Made by a program: the position numbers and the translations under genes. A model generated the notes under the pieces. The model saw only the letters and a list, made by a program, of their open reading frames with translations, was not told where the DNA came from and searched no databases. Positions 56,507 through 64,000 of a stretch of 64,000 nt of DNA are shown here, in pieces (positions within the stretch are counted from its first letter, which is position 1; every line of letters begins with the position of its first letter). Origin of the DNA: Ascaris suum (lineage: Eukaryota > Nematoda > Chromadorea > Rhabditida > Ascarididae). Location: positions 4,596,184-4,660,183 of the forward strand of contig CM024168.1 in assembly GCA_013433145.1 (NCBI GenBank). Direction: 5' to 3'.

Positions 56507-57676
56507 TGTAATGGCTTCCCAACAAACAACTAGATACAAGCACAGATTTTTTTTCTTTATTTTAATCGAGCTTTCATTAAAAATATTTTACAAAAGATTT
56601 GTTCTTTTGGAAGATTCGGTTACAAATAGGACACGAGTTTCGGACACCTTTGAGTTTCTATAGCTTCTTCCGAAAGTTGAAACTTGGCCTGCTGGTGCCA
56701 TGTACAGATTAATTTATCCGCAGAATTTTGTGATCTTGACTGCAGCTATTCTCCAGTTGAAATTACATTGCAAATACGCATATAAATATGCACAAAGACG
56801 CTGCATGGTGCATTTTGCAAGAGGATGACTTTTATTTAAAGTGATAATACCTCGGAAGGAGTTGGGAATTTTGAGAGCTGTGTGCAGACGTGGTGGTTTG
56901 CCAAAGTTTGTATTTGGTGCCTCAGAACTTTGGCACCTTAACAAGTTTGTGCCGTTTGATTAGCCAATCTTGGTGCTCCATCAAGTTCAGGCGACTCTAT
57001 CGAGTTCCCTTCTGAGCGGCAGATTAGGAAGGGAACCAAAGAGTGTAAGCAAGGAGACCACTCCTAGTCTGCACTCTTTGTTGATAGAACTTCGCCATAC
57101 AAGAAGAGTTATGCATAAATGAGGGAAGTTGTTTTATGTAAGTTTAGTATGAGATTCCGATGTAAGTTATTCATAGAATCAGATAGTTGATTGTTTCTAT
57201 TTGAGATGTGTTCTACTGACGACTTTATTTTGTTTTTTGGAGAGTTTAAAAGACTAGATGTAGATCACATGCATTGCGCGATCATGCCACCTATGTCGTC
57301 ACGCTCGTGACCGGAAGCCACCCACACACCCTTAGGGTATATGTGTTCAGGCTTCTTCCAATAGATCATTCAGGTTTAGACCATACGTAACAAATTTTCC
57401 AGCCCAAGCTCGTTCGATCCCCGGCTGAAAATCATCGAACAGACTGGTAGAGACGCACACTCAGACAAATGCACATAAATATATCCAAAGGCGATGTCAT
57501 CATAATATTTTTAAAAAAAGCTTCTGCAAAAGCAACGTAATAACGAAGCTTGCATTTCTGAAGATATTAGAGTTGTTTTCTGTACCTTCTGTGGTGCTTC
57601 TTCGCTTCGAGAACTCAGCAGTTCATGCTTTCACAGATGTTCTTCTGTTGTCGTCGTTGTCTTTGATTGCATGCAG

Positions 57677-58017
57677 TTTGGTTGAAGATATTGGCCGTAA
57701 TATTACAGCCAGATGAGCCAATTTCCCTCGCAGTCATCCTAGCACTTAATCTACCCATCGGAAACGTCATTGTTGCTATGGCAGCCATCTAAGAAATCTT
57801 TTTCGAATACTTACGCTCGTTCTTGGGAGATGAAGGCAAGAGGTTCTCGAAACTATCAGCTCATCCATCCCGTTCCATTTTTGCGTCACATTTATTGACG
57901 GCGCTCACTACTTTGCGTTGAATTTGTGTGGTTCGCTCGCCGCTCATCCGGACTACGTTGAGCACTCTCAGAGATAACAAAAGTCGTGTCCGCTTGGAAT
58001 GGAAGAAGCACCCATGA
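57677..58017 (+). pseudogene. possible decayed coding segment with two in-frame stops
   Basis: After acceptor GATTGCATGCAG one frame runs 38, 43 and 32 codons separated only by TAA (57790) and TGA (57919). It starts with a hydrophobic WLKILAVILQPDEPISLAVI and passes through EYLRSFLGDEGKRFSKLSAH. It may equally be chance in a 47% GC stretch. Confidence 0.2.
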
Positions 58018-58191
58018 TCATACTATAACATATTGTTGAAGCGTTTCTGAGGTATAAACTTTCGTGCTCAATTGTGCTGATCACCCACTCGTAGATGAAC
58101 GATCAGTGAGCGGCCAACAGAGGAATAATTCCAGTTCATTAAGGCGGTTTTATACATTTTTGGACTTCATCAGTGGTCATTTCATAGGAGA

Positions 58192-64000
<5,809 letters not shown>

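Noticed and set aside
57395..57440. tRNA B-box-like string GTTCGATCCCCG
   Set aside because: No T-stem pairing, no A-box at the right distance and no acceptor stem. Similar GATTCGAAC strings near 3940 and 6665 also fail.

Overview
The window looks like nuclear DNA of a nematode, most likely a strongylid (hookworm-like) parasite. The reasons are AT-rich intergenic DNA, long TA-dinucleotide arrays, splice acceptors of the TTTCAG type, wide introns, fragments that read like RTE-type LINE proteins, and exons whose products fit nematode signalling proteins. There are no bacterial features, operon-style ribosome sites or CRISPR arrays. Almost all open frames of 60-130 codons are chance, so genes had to be assembled exon by exon from splice signals and phase. 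Nothing was checked against a database.

Layout. 1-10.3 kb is mostly non-coding, with an RTE endonuclease scrap near 1.7 kb, two possible orphan exons (4.2 kb plus, 5.1 kb minus) and a poly-C/poly-G pair near 9.3 kb. 10.3-13.8 kb holds the 5' five exons of a rhodopsin-type (class A) G-protein coupled receptor: N-terminus, TM1-TM5 and the start of the third intracellular loop. TM6 and TM7 were not found. 14.6-19.5 kb holds a second plus-strand gene that I can thread in phase through seven exons to a stop. Its product is not firmly recognised, but it has weak resemblance to the C-terminal regulatory region of SREBP. 19.5-58 kb is repeat-rich and gene-poor: five TA arrays across the whole window, a composite 18/10-bp minisatellite, a pair of about 420-bp inverted copies around 28.4-30.7 kb, an RTE reverse-transcriptase remnant near 38.7 kb, and scattered candidate exons on both strands, of which the groups at 44.9-45.2, 51.7-52.0 and 52.3-53.8 kb are the best.

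58.2-64 kb carries the 5' part of a calcium/calmodulin-dependent cyclic nucleotide phosphodiesterase (PDE1 family; C. elegans pde-1 is the expected orthologue). The exon at 62347-62460 encodes the conserved N-terminal segment upstream of the catalytic domain. Two different upstream exons fit its phase and could be alternative 5' ends. The catalytic exons lie beyond the window.

If the readings are right, the named genes act in neuropeptide-type reception, possibly lipid-regulatory transcription, and cAMP/cGMP breakdown. They are not an operon and no joint function is implied. No wholly new system is proven here. The most useful leads are the abrupt change from a receptor lacking TM6/7 to an unrelated gene, the alternative pde-1 starts, and the inverted pair with preserved splice donors.
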